DNA of 64,000 bases from Cristatella mucedo. Its lineage: Eukaryota > Bryozoa > Phylactolaemata > Cristatellidae. The notes beneath the pieces were generated by a model. The model worked only from the letters and a program-made list of their open reading frames with translations. It searched no databases and was not told where the DNA came from. Both the position numbers and the translations under genes were made by a program. Positions 1 to 10,857 of the stretch are shown one piece after another. Location: the NCBI GenBank assembly GCA_009760855.2, contig WPIO01000050.1, forward strand, positions 412,501 through 476,500, in the 5' to 3' direction. Position 1 is the stretch's first letter, and every line of letters starts with the position of its first letter.

Positions 1-115
1 AGACGGAGAGGCAGAGACGGAGAGGCAGAGACGGAGAGGCAGAGACGGAGAGGCAGAGAGTCATAGATAGAGATAGAGAGAGGTAGATAGATAGAGAGAC
101 GGGGATAGAGATAGA
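1..115. repeat. 14-bp tandem repeat then GATA/GA-rich sequence
   Basis: Four copies of agacggagaggcag (1-56), continuing off the left edge, then atag/gaga-rich DNA up to a SINE. Confidence 0.85.
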
Positions 116-254
116 TGCCGAGCAGGTTTGGTCCAGCAGTTTAGGTGCTTGCCCCGACCAAGGTCTGGCTGAGGTCTTGGGCTCGAGCCCGGAGGCATAT
201 GTGAAGCACCTGAATAGAGATTAAGTTCTCTTAGGGTGCTATACAAATGAACTA
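116..254 (+). mobile_element. SINE family 1 (tRNA head, LINE-like tail)
   Basis: A box in ggtttggtccagcagttta and B box in gtcttgggctcgagcccg. The tail, gcacctgaatagagattaag then ttctcttagggtgctataca, repeats the LINE 3' hairpin. Confidence 0.85.
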
Positions 255-362
255 TATAGAGAGAGAGACAGATACAAAGAGAGAGACAGTGAGAGAGAGA
301 GAGACAGAGACAGAGAGAGAGAGAGACAGAGACAGAGAGAGATACAGAGACAGAGAGAGACG
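255..362. repeat. (GA)/(GACA) microsatellite
   Basis: Purine-rich gagaca and gagaga units directly after the tail of a SINE. Confidence 0.85.
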
Positions 363-887
363 TATCCTGACTGCTAGTTCTGATAGCACAAGCCGAGGGA
401 CACGAGAGCCAGAGATGAGGGCTGAAACGACTCGGCTGGGCTAACGGCCGAACTCAGCTTGGCTAATTAAGGAAAGAATTTTTATGCAAATCTGTAGAGA
501 GACTGAGAAAGAGAGGCCCGTGAGCTAGTGCAAGTACAGCAGTAGCAAAATTAAATTGAGCTTGCAGATTGACCGAGGAAAGTCAAAGCAAAAAGGGGGA
601 CTTTCGGCTGACTTCCGGTATTTGAATTCGGCCCACAGCCGTCAGTCAGAGCACAAATCTCGATTTGAAAGGCGGTGTATTTAGGTGCCACAGGCCGTGT
701 GCTGGTGAGAGCGTGGGAGCGAGCAGAGGCACGCCGATGGTCGGCTCGAGAATAATCATTAAACATCCGTTTCAGACCGTAAGGAAAGTAAGCGCTCAAC
801 TGGGCAGCCCCACGTCAGTGCCATCGATGCACAACGGCGAAACTGCTCCCAGCAAGCTTGTGAAACAAACTTATGTGCAAGCCTGCA
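363..887. other. Anonymous sequence
   Basis: No gene or repeat recognised. Open frames on both strands show no family resemblance. Confidence 0.5.
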
Positions 888-975
888 CGTCCCTTTGCTC
901 CGAATGTAAAGCGCCTAGAATGAGATCGAGTTCTCTGAGGGTGCTTATCAAGTGCATTATCATATTATATTATAC
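888..975 (+). mobile_element. LINE 3'-end fragment
   Basis: Matches the terminal hairpin of the main LINE (atgtaaagcgcctagaatga, then ttctctgagggtgcttatca) and ends in an imperfect (ATT)n tail. Confidence 0.75.
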
Positions 976-1009
976 GTGTGTGTGTATGAAAGAAAGAAAG
1001 AAAGAAATA

Positions 1010-1180
1010 CTAGTTGATCTAACAGTCTCGGTTTGTATAGCGACAGAAGAGCCTTTATGGCTATCACCACAGCTTGCAGTGGCGATAAAGGATCGCCCAC
1101 CGCAGGATTCGAACCCACGACCTTGGCGCCGAGGTCGCGAAAAGCAACCGCCTTACCTAGTGAGCTATTACGACTCACCA
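1010..1180 (-). mobile_element. SINE family 2 (tRNA-like), inverted
   Basis: On the minus strand: A-box region near 1150-1180, B box complementary to cgcaggattcgaacccacga at 1101-1120, then the body complementary to gtttgtatagcgacagaag. It lies next to a LINE 3' tail fragment (888-975). Confidence 0.75.
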
Positions 1181-1612
1181 TCCACATTGTTGCCTGAATC
1201 CGCTTTACAGCCAGTAGGCCTATAAGACAGCAAGCGATCTCACCTGACCTCCAGTACAGCTCTGGATTACTTGGGGCAACAGATCTATTTTCGGAGCAGC
1301 CGATCACTGCATATTGGCTGAATGTCACGTGTACCTAGGAATTGGCCTATGCTAAGGCTGCATTAGCCACGGCTGATCAGGGCGTGGTCCTCAAGAGAAA
1401 CGTATAGCAAAAAAATTCGTATGAACAGTAGCTTGCTGAACCGATAGTGATCGTTTAGGACTACTATATTTTGGACCTATTTGCCACTTTTTCTGTGACC
1501 GTATTTGCAACGGTCCCAGTTCTGTTTATCGGCTGTGTTATTTTCTCGACCATTGACTTCACGGCATGGCTTCAATTTCAACCGAATGGCTTCACTGCAG
1601 CACTGCGTCACG

Positions 1613-1643
<31 letters not shown>

Positions 1644-2031
1644 TTGTGTGTGTGAAGTGTATGCGTGAGAGTGTGCGTGCGTATCTATATAGGGTGTACG
1701 CATGGCTAATGTGCACTGGGCTTAGTCTGTAGCTGTCAGCGTGTGACTGCAGACACGTGACTGCACAGGCAGCTTCATGTTGCCACTAGCAGCAAGCAAG
1801 AGGAGCGGGAGAGCATGGCAGCCGGTGGCTGGCCGAGAGTCAGTCTAGCACCAACCACTGGCTGAACGCACTCTCGAAGCAACATCTTTTTAAACACATC
1901 CAAAGGCCGGTGGATGGCAGAAATGCTTTCTTCCTTAGACAATGAACCTGTATTCGTTGCTCTGTCAGACTCGTCACCCGGCCAGCTATTGGCTACACAA
2001 GCTACTGGTTCTAAACCAGGGATGACACAGT
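1181..2031. other. Anonymous sequence with a (TG)n tract
   Basis: An imperfect TG repeat is at 1612-1653. Otherwise nothing recognisable. Confidence 0.5.
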
Positions 2032-2172
2032 CGCCCTGGTTTGGCCCAGCGGTTTAAGTGCTCGCCCAACTGGTCTGGCCGAGGTCGTGGGCTCGAGCCT
2101 CGGAGGCATATGTGAAGCGCCTGAATAGAGATTAAGTTCTCTTAGGGTGCAATACAAATGAATTAATTATAT
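2032..2172 (+). mobile_element. SINE family 1
   Basis: Head with A box (tggtttggcccagcggttta) and B box (cgtgggctcgagcctcg), then the LINE-like tail ending caatacaaatgaatta. Confidence 0.85.
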
Positions 2173-2264
2173 TTAGTACTCAATAGCATCATGATCAATG
2201 ATGTGCTGACAAGAATACACCCCTACAGGCCTGAGCAGATGCGGGAGAAGATACAGGCACTCAC

Positions 2265-2590
2265 CAGAATCATCCGAGTCGTCAGCCATCTCGTCCGCCA
2301 CCTGTGCAGATGGCAGACCGTGCGCGAGGGCAGTCTGCATGCCGTTCCTGTCACCCTTGTTCATCGTGTCTTCAATGAGTGAGACCAGGTCGGTGTAGGT
2401 CTTTGTCGGCTCGGGATTCTTCGACTACGTGCCAGAAAACGAAGTGACTGTGTTCAGGGATGCCTTCGGCACGAAAGGCATGCCGGGTAGCGCTTTTCGT
2501 GACACGGTCCGGGCACGCCCACTTGCCTCTAAGTGCAGACGGCCATCCTTGTTCGTGAGAATGCGATACGTGTAAGCCGTTTTGTTCCAT
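2265..2590 (-). pseudogene. Exon-like stretch with one in-frame stop, unrecognised protein
   Basis: On the minus strand a good acceptor (cactcttgctgcag, ending at 2591) is followed by 326 bases that stay open except for one TAG at 2425-2427, then a consensus donor gtgagt. The frame begins WNKTAYTYRILTNKDGRL, contains GRARTVSRKALPGMPF before the stop and YTDLVSLIEDTMNKGD after it, and ends in an acidic segment, DEMADDSDDS. I do not recognise the family. It could be an exon of a real gene with a mutated or misread base, a decayed exon, or chance. No partner exon was found nearby. Confidence 0.3.
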
Positions 2591-2713
2591 CTGCAGCAAG
2601 AGTGAGAAATCGAAACAGAGTCACCACTGATCAGCCCCCTTCCGCCTACAGATGGCTGCCATGTTGCCCGGCTTCACCTACCTCGAATTCGTCGGTGCGG
2701 AGCTCAGTGAGAG

Positions 2714-3888
2714 TTAATAATATTAATAATAATAATAATAGTGCACTTGATAAAGCGCCCTCAGAAAACTCAATCTCTTTCTAGGCGCATTACATTTGCA
2801 GCAAAGGGAAACACGATTGAATGGTTAGTAATATCAGGCTTTATAGACAAAATGAATAACATGGTTAGGGGTGACATACAAATGGTCAGCATGCAAGTGT
2901 GGTTAGTGGCAGCATGCACAGTTTCAGCACTCATAAGCACATGAAGGTAGAATCACAGGAACCCACTAAATGCTGTCCTAAATAGGTGTTTTTAAGTTCT
3001 TTTTACATGTGGTTAGGTCAGGGGATGTTCTGACGCAAGTCGGGAGGGAGTTCCAGGCTTTGGGAGCATACGAACTAAATGCACGGTCGCCAAATGATTT
3101 GAGGTATGTACGAGGTAGTGGTAAACTGTTGGATTCCGAAAAGCGAGTGTTACGATGCTTGGCTTGGTGGGGGAGTAGATCTGAGAGATAGGCTGCAGCC
3201 AAAGAATGAAGTGACCTAAAAGTGAGCGACAAAACCTTGAAGTCGATCCGTTGCTTGACTGGTAGCCAGTGCAGGTCGGCAAGAAGTGGTGTGATGTGGC
3301 AACTTCGAAGTTCATGACAGACAAGCCTAGCTGCAGAGTTTTGCACAAGCTGCAATCGCCTGATTGCACATGGAGGTAGGCCAGTAAGCAGCAAGTTACA
3401 GAAATCAAGTCGGGATGTCACAAATGCATGGACCAATTTAGATGTTGTATCCTTATCTAAACAAGCCCGAATTTTAGCAATGTTATGTAGCTGAAAGGAG
3501 GCAGATTTGGCCGTGGAGCTGCTGTGGTCGTCTAACGGGATGTCACTCTGGAACATGACACCTAGATTTCGAGCTGATTCAACAGGAGATATGCTGGCAG
3601 AGCCAATTTTGAGCGTCAGCCTTTCCAATTTCTAAATCACACTGGGTTCGCCCATAACTAGTAAGTTAGTTTTATCATCGTTTAGTTTTAGAAAATTTGC
3701 TGCCATCCATGTGCAGATGTCATGAATACATGCAGCACGTGAGTTGAGAGAATTCGAGGTGCTCGAGGGCTGTGAGGGATCAAAGCAAAGGTACAACTGA
3801 GTGTCATCTGCATACAAGTGAAAGCCTACATTGTGCTTGGCAATCATATCAGCAAGAGGGAGAGTATAAGAGTTGGCGTGGCTCATGC
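2714..3888 (-). mobile_element. L2/CR1-type LINE, 5' truncated
   Basis: Same family as the 40.5-kb copy, inverted. The (ATT)n tail is at 2714-2741, then the 3' hairpin, then coding sequence from about 2978. The frame runs from PLADMIAKHNVGFHLYADDT to the C-terminus and is broken by one stop (Gln codon changed to TAG) at 3629-3631, after MGEPSVI. Only the end of the RT and the C-terminal region remain. Confidence 0.92.
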
Positions 3889-3954
3889 CTCAGATGCCAT
3901 GGTAATGTGCTCCTCACTCGAGAACGACACGACAGTCTTCCCTCTGCACAGCAC

Positions 3955-3985
3955 TATAGAAAAAGAGAGAGAGAGAGAGGGGGAG

Positions 3986-4016
<31 letters not shown>

Positions 4017-4148
4017 TGGAGAGAAACAGACAGAGAGAAAGAGTGAGACAGAGACAGAAGAGACAACGAGAGACAGACAAAGAGACAGACACGCAAAGAC
4101 AGACAGAGAAAAAAGACAGAGAAAGAGAGAGAGAGACAGAGGTAGAGA

Positions 4149-4188
<40 letters not shown>

Positions 4189-4262
4189 TAGAGAGACATA
4201 AAGCAAGGCAGAGAGACAGTAAGACAGACAGACAGAGAGACGGTGAGAGAGAGAGAGAGCAC
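3955..4262. repeat. Compound GA/CA/GACA microsatellite
   Basis: (GA)n at 3963-3985, (CA)n at 3986-4014, then GACA- and GA-rich units. All long open frames here are repeat artefacts. Confidence 0.9.
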
Positions 4263-4319
4263 TGGACAAGCAACAAGCCCGAAATTGGGAGCATATTCGT
4301 AGAAGAGATAGGCTCTGCC

Positions 4320-4530
4320 ACAGAGAGGCTTGCTCGGCCAGAGAGAGGCCTGCTCGGTCAGAGAGAGGCTTGCTCGGTCAGAGAGAGGCTTGCTCGGTCA
4401 GAGAGAGGCTTGCTCGGCCAGAGAGAAGCTTGCTCGGCCAGAGAGAAGCTTGCTTGGCCAGAGAGAAGCTCGCTCGGCCAGAGAGAGGCTCCCTAGACTA
4501 GAGAGAGGCTCGCTCGGCGAGAGAGTTGGA
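4320..4530. repeat. 20-bp minisatellite, about 10-11 units
   Basis: Units such as cagagagaggcttgctcggt are repeated head to tail with substitutions (ggcc/ggtc, aagctt/aggctt). The open frame across it is a repeat artefact. Confidence 0.9.
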
Positions 4531-4535
4531 TGCTG

Positions 4536-5395
4536 AGCATGGCTTTGAAGAGGCCAATGATTGGCATTGATACATGTCATTGCAGTAGAAAGGAAAGCCG
4601 AGACTGTATTTAGCGATGACATCAGACAGAAGGAGAGTAGAGACTGTGAAAATAAAGGGACCTCAGATGGAACCCTGAGCCACTCCATGCTTTAAGGACT
4701 CTCGGATGACATATATTCTCTAACATCTCTCCTCATCATCACTGAAGTAGCTAGGATGGATAGTTAGGTTAAGCGAGTCGTGAACGGCACGCCCTCCCTT
4801 ACATTGAACAGACGTACAAAATAGCAATTGGGGAAAACATGCTATGTGGCCGAGAAAAATGAAATCTTCTCAGCGCTGTGCTAATCGTAGCATGCGATCG
4901 CAGCGCCACTGTGGGGATTTCGGGCTCTTGCCATTTTTTTCGGCGATTCTATGTGTTTTCTGGCAATCCGTTTATACGAAAAGACTCTCAGAGCAGCCAC
5001 TGCTCAAACGCATGCAGAAACTAGCAGCAGCAGCAGGCTTCATTCCTGCTGGAGACACACAAGTGCAACCAGCACGGCATGCACCCTTGCACTGTTTTCG
5101 TGGCCCGTCAGTTTTCTATGTTTGCAACCACCAGCAGGGTGGTGACGGGGTTAGAAAGATCGTACTATAAAGATTGTAGCTACTAAAGCCACGGCAACCG
5201 CAGATGAGAAGCAAAAACTGAGGAGAATCTCAGCAAGTCTCAGCAGGCCCAAGTGTGCTGACGGCAATACACAGTCGCTCCACGGTGTTATACGTCTCGG
5301 GTAATCCCACTAAGAAGAATCTGTGTCTTTCATGTGGCTCGTCGTTGTAAGGGCTAGCTACACACGTACTCTCTCCCCCACTCTCCTTCTCTTTG
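4536..5395. other. Anonymous sequence
   Basis: A 108-codon open frame at 4844-5170 (+) has no recognisable motif or codon pattern. I do not call it a gene. Confidence 0.45.
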
Positions 5396-5600
<205 letters not shown>

Positions 5601-5899
5601 CCTTTTCTCCCACTTTTGTTCCGGACCTCACTTTGTCTTTTTTATAATGAAATTTAATTTTCAGATATAAAAGTGCATTTTGGCATTATACATTCAAATT
5701 TTGCAGTCTCTCTCTCTCTCTCTTTCTCTCTCGTCGCTCGCGAACAGTCGCCTGCTTGCACAACTCGCAGCCGATGCCAAGGGCTGCTTGCAGCTGACGA
5801 CAAATTCATGCGGCTGAAGAGAAATGCTTGCCGACACCGGCTTCTCCGCGGCGTACAACCGATTCCCCAGTCGACCCCGTGCGTAAGCTTGCAGCCCAG

Positions 5900-6780
5900 C
5901 AATCGCGACCGTCGCAGGCAATGTCGGCTACATCCGCAGCCGACATTGGCGGCTCCCACGCTGCCGCCTGTGCTGGCTAGCGGCAGAGTGCGGCCGGAGA
6001 GCACAGGACCGTTACGTCAGCCAGCAGCAGCAGCGAAATGGCCGCCGCCTCACACCAGCGAGGTCCTGTCACGCGCTGCTGGCTCCTAGCCCGCGAGGCG
6101 GCGGCACGCGACGGCGCACTCACAGCAGACAGAGGCAGTACGAGTTGGCGACGGTATTGCCGTCGCGGATCAGAAAACTGCCGTCGACCACTGCAGCGCG
6201 GACTTTTTCTTCCGCCTGGATCCTCGTTATGCTCCCGTGGTAGTACGGACACTGCGCGCTCATCGTGCACCAAACGGGGCGGCGGCAGCGGCAGCGGCGA
6301 TGCCTCTCCTAAAAAGAGCCCGGTCCCGCGTCTGCTGGCACATGGGCCGGCTCTCTGCCGGCAGCGGCGGCGGCAGTGGCGCGCGCGCGGGACAGCTTGA
6401 CTCGGGAGCTTGACCCCTGAAGCCCCTGACGCTCCTCTGCCGCGGCCATAGCCGCCGCGGCAGAGGACCGGCGAGAGTGAGTCGAACGACGCCCCGCGCG
6501 AGCACCAAGACGCGCGAGCGCGCGCGCGCGACGACACGCCGTTCGCGGGCGGCGGTGACGCGGGCCACGCGAGGCGATGCGACTGCGGCCGCCTAAGCGC
6601 GGGGCCTCAGCGCTCAGGCGGCCGCAGTCGGCGGCGGCGCGCACTTCTCTCTCGCAGTCGGCGGCCGGCGACGCAGCACGAGGGCGGCACGAGCTGGGCG
6701 CACGAGGCGCGAGCTGCCGTGACCCGCAGCGGCCACTTAACGCCGACTAGCGCGCGAGCGGCCGTCCGGCGGCGCCAACT
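5900..6780. promoter_or_regulatory. CpG-rich block, possible promoter of a second gene
   Basis: This 0.9-kb block is rich in CpG and GGC triplets, like the region before the arrestin start and unlike the AT-richer flanks. Long open frames cross it on both strands, but their protein is Arg/Ala/Ser-rich low-complexity sequence as expected from base composition, so I do not call them genes. A bidirectional CpG-island promoter is an inference. Confidence 0.35.
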
Positions 6781-6787
6781 GGCGATT

Positions 6788-6851
6788 ATGAAGCCCGCGT
6801 CGCCGCAGCCTTTCCTTAACTACTTCCTGGTTTCGTTGGGGCAATGTCAAG
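6788..6851 (+). CDS. Candidate first coding exon (unrecognised)
   Basis: Just after the CpG-rich block an ATG with A at -3 opens MKPASPQPFLNYFLVSLGQC, then Q and one base before donor gtaacg. The hydrophobic segment FLNYFLVSL could be part of a signal peptide. No homologous protein or second exon was recognised in the next 20 kb. The call rests only on position, start context and donor. Confidence 0.2.
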
Positions 6852-8224
6852 GTAACGTGTTCACACAGCCGCCACCAACTCCTGCTACCATTCCCCACTT
6901 CCACCTGTGAAGTCGCTGTCGCGCGCATGCGTATATACCGGATAATAATAATAATAATACATTTTGCATAGCTAAGCCATGTAACTGAATCTCGCTCTAG
7001 GCACATGTGCTGAATGTCAACAGAGAACGCTCGGTGCTGTCCTCTATGGCGGAGGGTAAAGGGGAGTGAGTCTCGCTCGTTAGCGAGTGTTCATAATGGG
7101 CTTGAATACTGCCGATAAGTAGCTGGCACTCTCCTGATGTGTGACAGTGTGCACCTCTGTGCTGTCCTCAGGCGCTCGACGCAAGTGGTAGCGGACTTTA
7201 ACGTTCCGGTGGCGGCCTTCCGGAGCACTCGGGGAAGGGAGGGGGATCGCGGCACGATTTGAGCCGCCCACAGACGGCCGATGCCGCTCCGATTCGCAGA
7301 GCGAGTCAAACCACGATGCTCTGCATGAACCCTCAAAGCGGTCTCAGCCAGTACATGTCCTGTAGCCTCTGGGAAGAGTCTCGATCCAATTTCCTGTTCC
7401 TATTTCGCAAGCTGAACGCACCGGCTTTACTTTCGTATCGGCCTACATCCGGTTACGTCGTATCGTACGAATAGATGCATCCTTAAATGAGAGTACCTTG
7501 CTTAGTTGATGCATTTCTTAATTCCGTCTTGACCTAGGTAGGCTTCGCAACCCGGCGCGGCCACGCTTGTCGGCAGCGAACATCGGACCTGCCACGTGGC
7601 TCACTTCTCTCTGCCACGTGTACCGGCTCCCCATTAAGCCACGCAACGGCTGCGGTAGGGGTGGGTCCTGTAGCACACCTTCGGGTCCCTCACTCACCCG
7701 ACCCGCCCCGCGCCCCCCCCCCCCCCCCCCCCCGCAGTTTCCCCTCTACTATTGTTCCGGCTCCTCACCATTCTTCTCAGCCTCAGCCCTGCAGCCACCT
7801 ACTACTCTGACTCGGCGGTGGTTTCGCAGTGAAACTGATCGCTAACAAAACTGCGTGAGATTGCGCCTTCGATTTATGCGCTCCCAGTGACTAGGACTCC
7901 GTGCCGACCGATAACGCGGCATCTCTCAACTGTTTGTTGGCGAAACTAAAAAGAAACTCACCTGCTCCTCCCAGCATTTGCCTTGGCCATGTGAACTACT
8001 CTTTCATCAAGTTCTTTATTACTTAGTTATTTACAACCACCAAAATTTGAGCTTGCATTTATAACTAGTTTATCTTTAATACGCGAATTTCAAATAAATT
8101 GACCATTTTTTGTGGACCTACCTCCTTATTTCGGAGGCTACCCCCTTAAGTAGTCCGTACAGGCTTTCGGAGAAAATGAAGAGAAGACAGCTTGGCCACT
8201 AGATTTAAGGCTGATTATTAGAGA
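6852..8224. other. Anonymous sequence with a 21-base poly-C run
   Basis: The C run is at 7713-7733. A short (AAT)n tract is near 6943. No gene is recognised, and no second exon was found for the candidate at 6788. Confidence 0.45.
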
Positions 8225-9120
8225 CACACTCAAACAACTTGAGTCAGATGAGCGGGTGGTATGATGCCAACCTGAGAGTAGGAGCTATTTTGATCTGGGG
8301 GGCCGGAGCAAGAGAGTGAGGGAACCTAAAAGTGAGCGGCAGATCCTGGAAGTCGATAAGCTGCCTGTCGATTAGCCAGTGACAAAAAGTGCGATCTGTC
8401 ACTTGCAATGTTCACACCAGACAAGCCTAGATGCAGATTTTTTGCACGTGCAAGAGTCGCACTATAAGGGCACGAAGACCTGTTTGCAGCGAGTTGCATA
8501 CGCCTAGCCGAGATGTCACAAAGACCTGGACCAGCTTGTCAGTGATATCCTTATCTCACTCTCATCTTGGTGAGCCGTGATGGCACACTAGGGTAAGGTG
8601 GTTGCTTTTCACCACCTTGATCTCGGGGTCGTGGGTTCGATTCCTGCGATGGGCGAGCCTTTATTGCTGCTGCAGGCGGCTGTGATAACCTTTAATGGTC
8701 TTCTGCCGCTGTAAAGAAGAGGCTGTTAAATCAGCTAGTATTTGTTGTCTAAGTACGTCCAAACTTTTATTATGTTTCATATCCGAATGTGGGCAGGCTT
8801 TAGTGCGGATCTGATGAGGTCATCCAGTGAAAAGTTACTTTGGATCAGAACACTAACATTGCCTACACAGGCTCAACACGAAGCAGACTCGCCGAGCCCA
8901 TTTTGAGGGTTGTGCTCACATATTTCTGAGAAGCCTAGGTTTTACCGCAAGCGGTACCTTGGCTTTGTCGTTGGTCAATTTGAGTGGCTTGCAACTAGTC
9001 GAAGTGACAGTAATACTTGCGGCAGGGATTTAAGAGAGTTTGATGTGCTGAAAGGGAGGGAAGTATCAAAGCACGGGAATAGCTGCGTGAAAGTCACCTG
9101 CATAGAAATTAAAGCGCCTC
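8225..9120 (-). mobile_element. Old, decayed L2/CR1-type LINE split by a SINE
   Basis: Diverged matches to the LINE family on the minus strand, for example the segments equivalent to cctaaaagtgagcg, gacaagcctag and gatgtcacaaa at 8320-8560, resume after 8755 with agcccattttgag and catagaa..aaagcg. A second-family SINE occupies 8570-8745 between them. No open frame remains. This is one of the older copies in the window. Confidence 0.65.
8570..8745 (+). mobile_element. SINE family 2 (tRNA-like), inserted in an older LINE
   Basis: The tRNA-like head carries a B box in gtgggttcgattcctgcg. The body follows (gccgctgtaaagaagaggct), ending gttaaatcagctag. It is about 80 percent like the 16.2-kb copy by eye. 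It interrupts a decayed LINE, so it is the younger insertion. Confidence 0.75.
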
Positions 9121-10562
9121 TACAATTTCCGTATCCGACCTCGTGCCGTCACCTGGCTTAGCCGATCAGCTGCCTTCGTCCACTTCACCTATTCAGTGGA
9201 GGGGGTAAATTGGTAGCTGAAGCTTGGGCCAGAGGCCGGCCAGAAAGCCGTCAGATGGCAAAGCGGAATGTCATTTGTGATGACACAGTTCGTGCAGCCC
9301 TATTTTTTCGGTGGTGTACAATGCTAAGCAGAATTACTCGATATACTGGTTTGGCTGAAACTTTTGAAGAATACATTCTGCTAGAGTCTTAGAATTAATG
9401 TATTGACAAAAATATATCGAGCAAGATTTGACAGGGGCAATGTGGCAGTTTTTAACCCGGTCTCGAATGAGATTGCAGCCCTCGGCAACAGTTAAGACAA
9501 GCTGTTTTATTTGGTCTACTCCCCACTAAGACAAGAGCCTGTGCCCTCTCTTGCTTCTGCGTCCGAGCACGCTTTTCAGGCGGATTTTTGGAGCTGCTAA
9601 GCAATATCAGGCAAGCTACCTAATAGTACAAGTGCAGTTTACGGAGTTGTTGGCTTATATCAGTCTAGCAGTACTGGAGAATCGGTATCTGGCACGGGCA
9701 GAGCAAGGATTTTCAGATTGGTGCAAAATACACTGCTCCTCCTCCTCCTTGGGCATGAGGAAATCGGCCCCAAGATGTCAGTACTTCCCTCTGTCCATGC
9801 AGGCGCGGTGGGAAATTGCCTTCCCCCACCGCCACTGGTAATAGGGATCCAACTACGTTCTTATGCAAGCCTGACTTGGCCCAAAGCCAGTATATATGCA
9901 TCGCAGTATGTTTATGCCAACCTATATGATTTTGCGTGTGAGTTCCGTGTACTCAAGTCTCTGAAGTCAAGCTAGCGTAGAAGCGTTCGTGACTTTAAAT
10001 AGTACGACTGCGACGATGCGGCTATTATGACTGCCTTGTCGAAAGTGCATGGGATATAATTTATAAATTACGTTACGTAGCTTCTACCCTCGCTCTCATA
10101 GTTGAAATCGAGCATTTCAGCGTGCATTGAATTGCGAAATAGTGATGAGATAGTGTTTGTTCACCGAGTTATTGAACCATTTAAAGTACGTTAAAGGTCT
10201 CGAATTTTTACATTGAAAAAATCTCGTGATTCTTCGCCTGTACACGCTAGTTTGTGTGTACTCGTGTAAGGGTGTGCTGATAAAAAGATGGATTTTTTGT
10301 AGTGTCATTGATTTCTTCAACTCCATGGCGATGCCAAATATGTACGACAATAACGCTGTTATTGCAAGTTTGCTAGTCTTTCTCGCTGCGCGTTTGCCCG
10401 ATACGCTCATTGTGTGCGGTCACGCTCCGCTGTGTGCGGATGTCGAGGCGGGCCACCTAAGACACCGGCTCTTGCTGACAAGGAGGGCGGGGCTTTGGCT
10501 CCGCGATCGCAAGGGATCGTTAAGGTCAGTGTGGGTCATGGCTCCGAGGCGCTTGGTGCTCC
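9121..10562. other. Anonymous sequence
   Basis: No gene, RNA or repeat is recognised. Open frames up to 157 codons run into repeats. Confidence 0.45.
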
Positions 10563-10570
10563 ATGCGAGC

Positions 10571-10609
<39 letters not shown>

Positions 10610-10722
10610 CACTTGATAAAGCGCCCTCAGAGAACTCAGTCTCTCTCTCTGGACTCTTTACATTTGCTGCAAAGGGAAATGCAATTGAATGGTGAGTAAC
10701 ATCATGCTTGACAAACAAAAGC
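10563..10722 (-). mobile_element. LINE 3'-end fragment, inverted
   Basis: (AAT)n tail at about 10569-10610, then the hairpin region with a small CT expansion (ctcagtctctctctctgg), then 3' UTR up to an (AT)/(TG)n tract. Confidence 0.85.

Positions 10723-10731
<9 letters not shown>

Positions 10732-10812
<81 letters not shown>
10732..10812. repeat. (TG)n microsatellite
   Basis: About 40 uninterrupted TG units between a LINE fragment and the R2-like element. Confidence 0.95.
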
Positions 10813-10816
<4 letters not shown>

Positions 10817-10857
10817 CAAATGTATTTTATACATTTTAACAAATTATTTTATCTTAG

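Noticed and set aside
116..254. tRNA gene candidate
   Set aside because: A and B boxes are present but the body continues into the LINE-like tail, so it is a SINE.
4320..4530. CRISPR-like array
   Set aside because: Units are contiguous 20-bp repeats without spacers, in an animal genome.
4398..4688. Frame across the 20-bp minisatellite
   Set aside because: The minisatellite unit is 20 bp, so the repeating peptide is a consequence of the DNA repeat; no conserved domain.
5977..6644. 186-, 120- and 111-codon frames in the CpG-rich block
   Set aside because: Low-complexity Arg/Ala/Ser content on both strands, as expected from GC-rich DNA, with no motif or splice structure.
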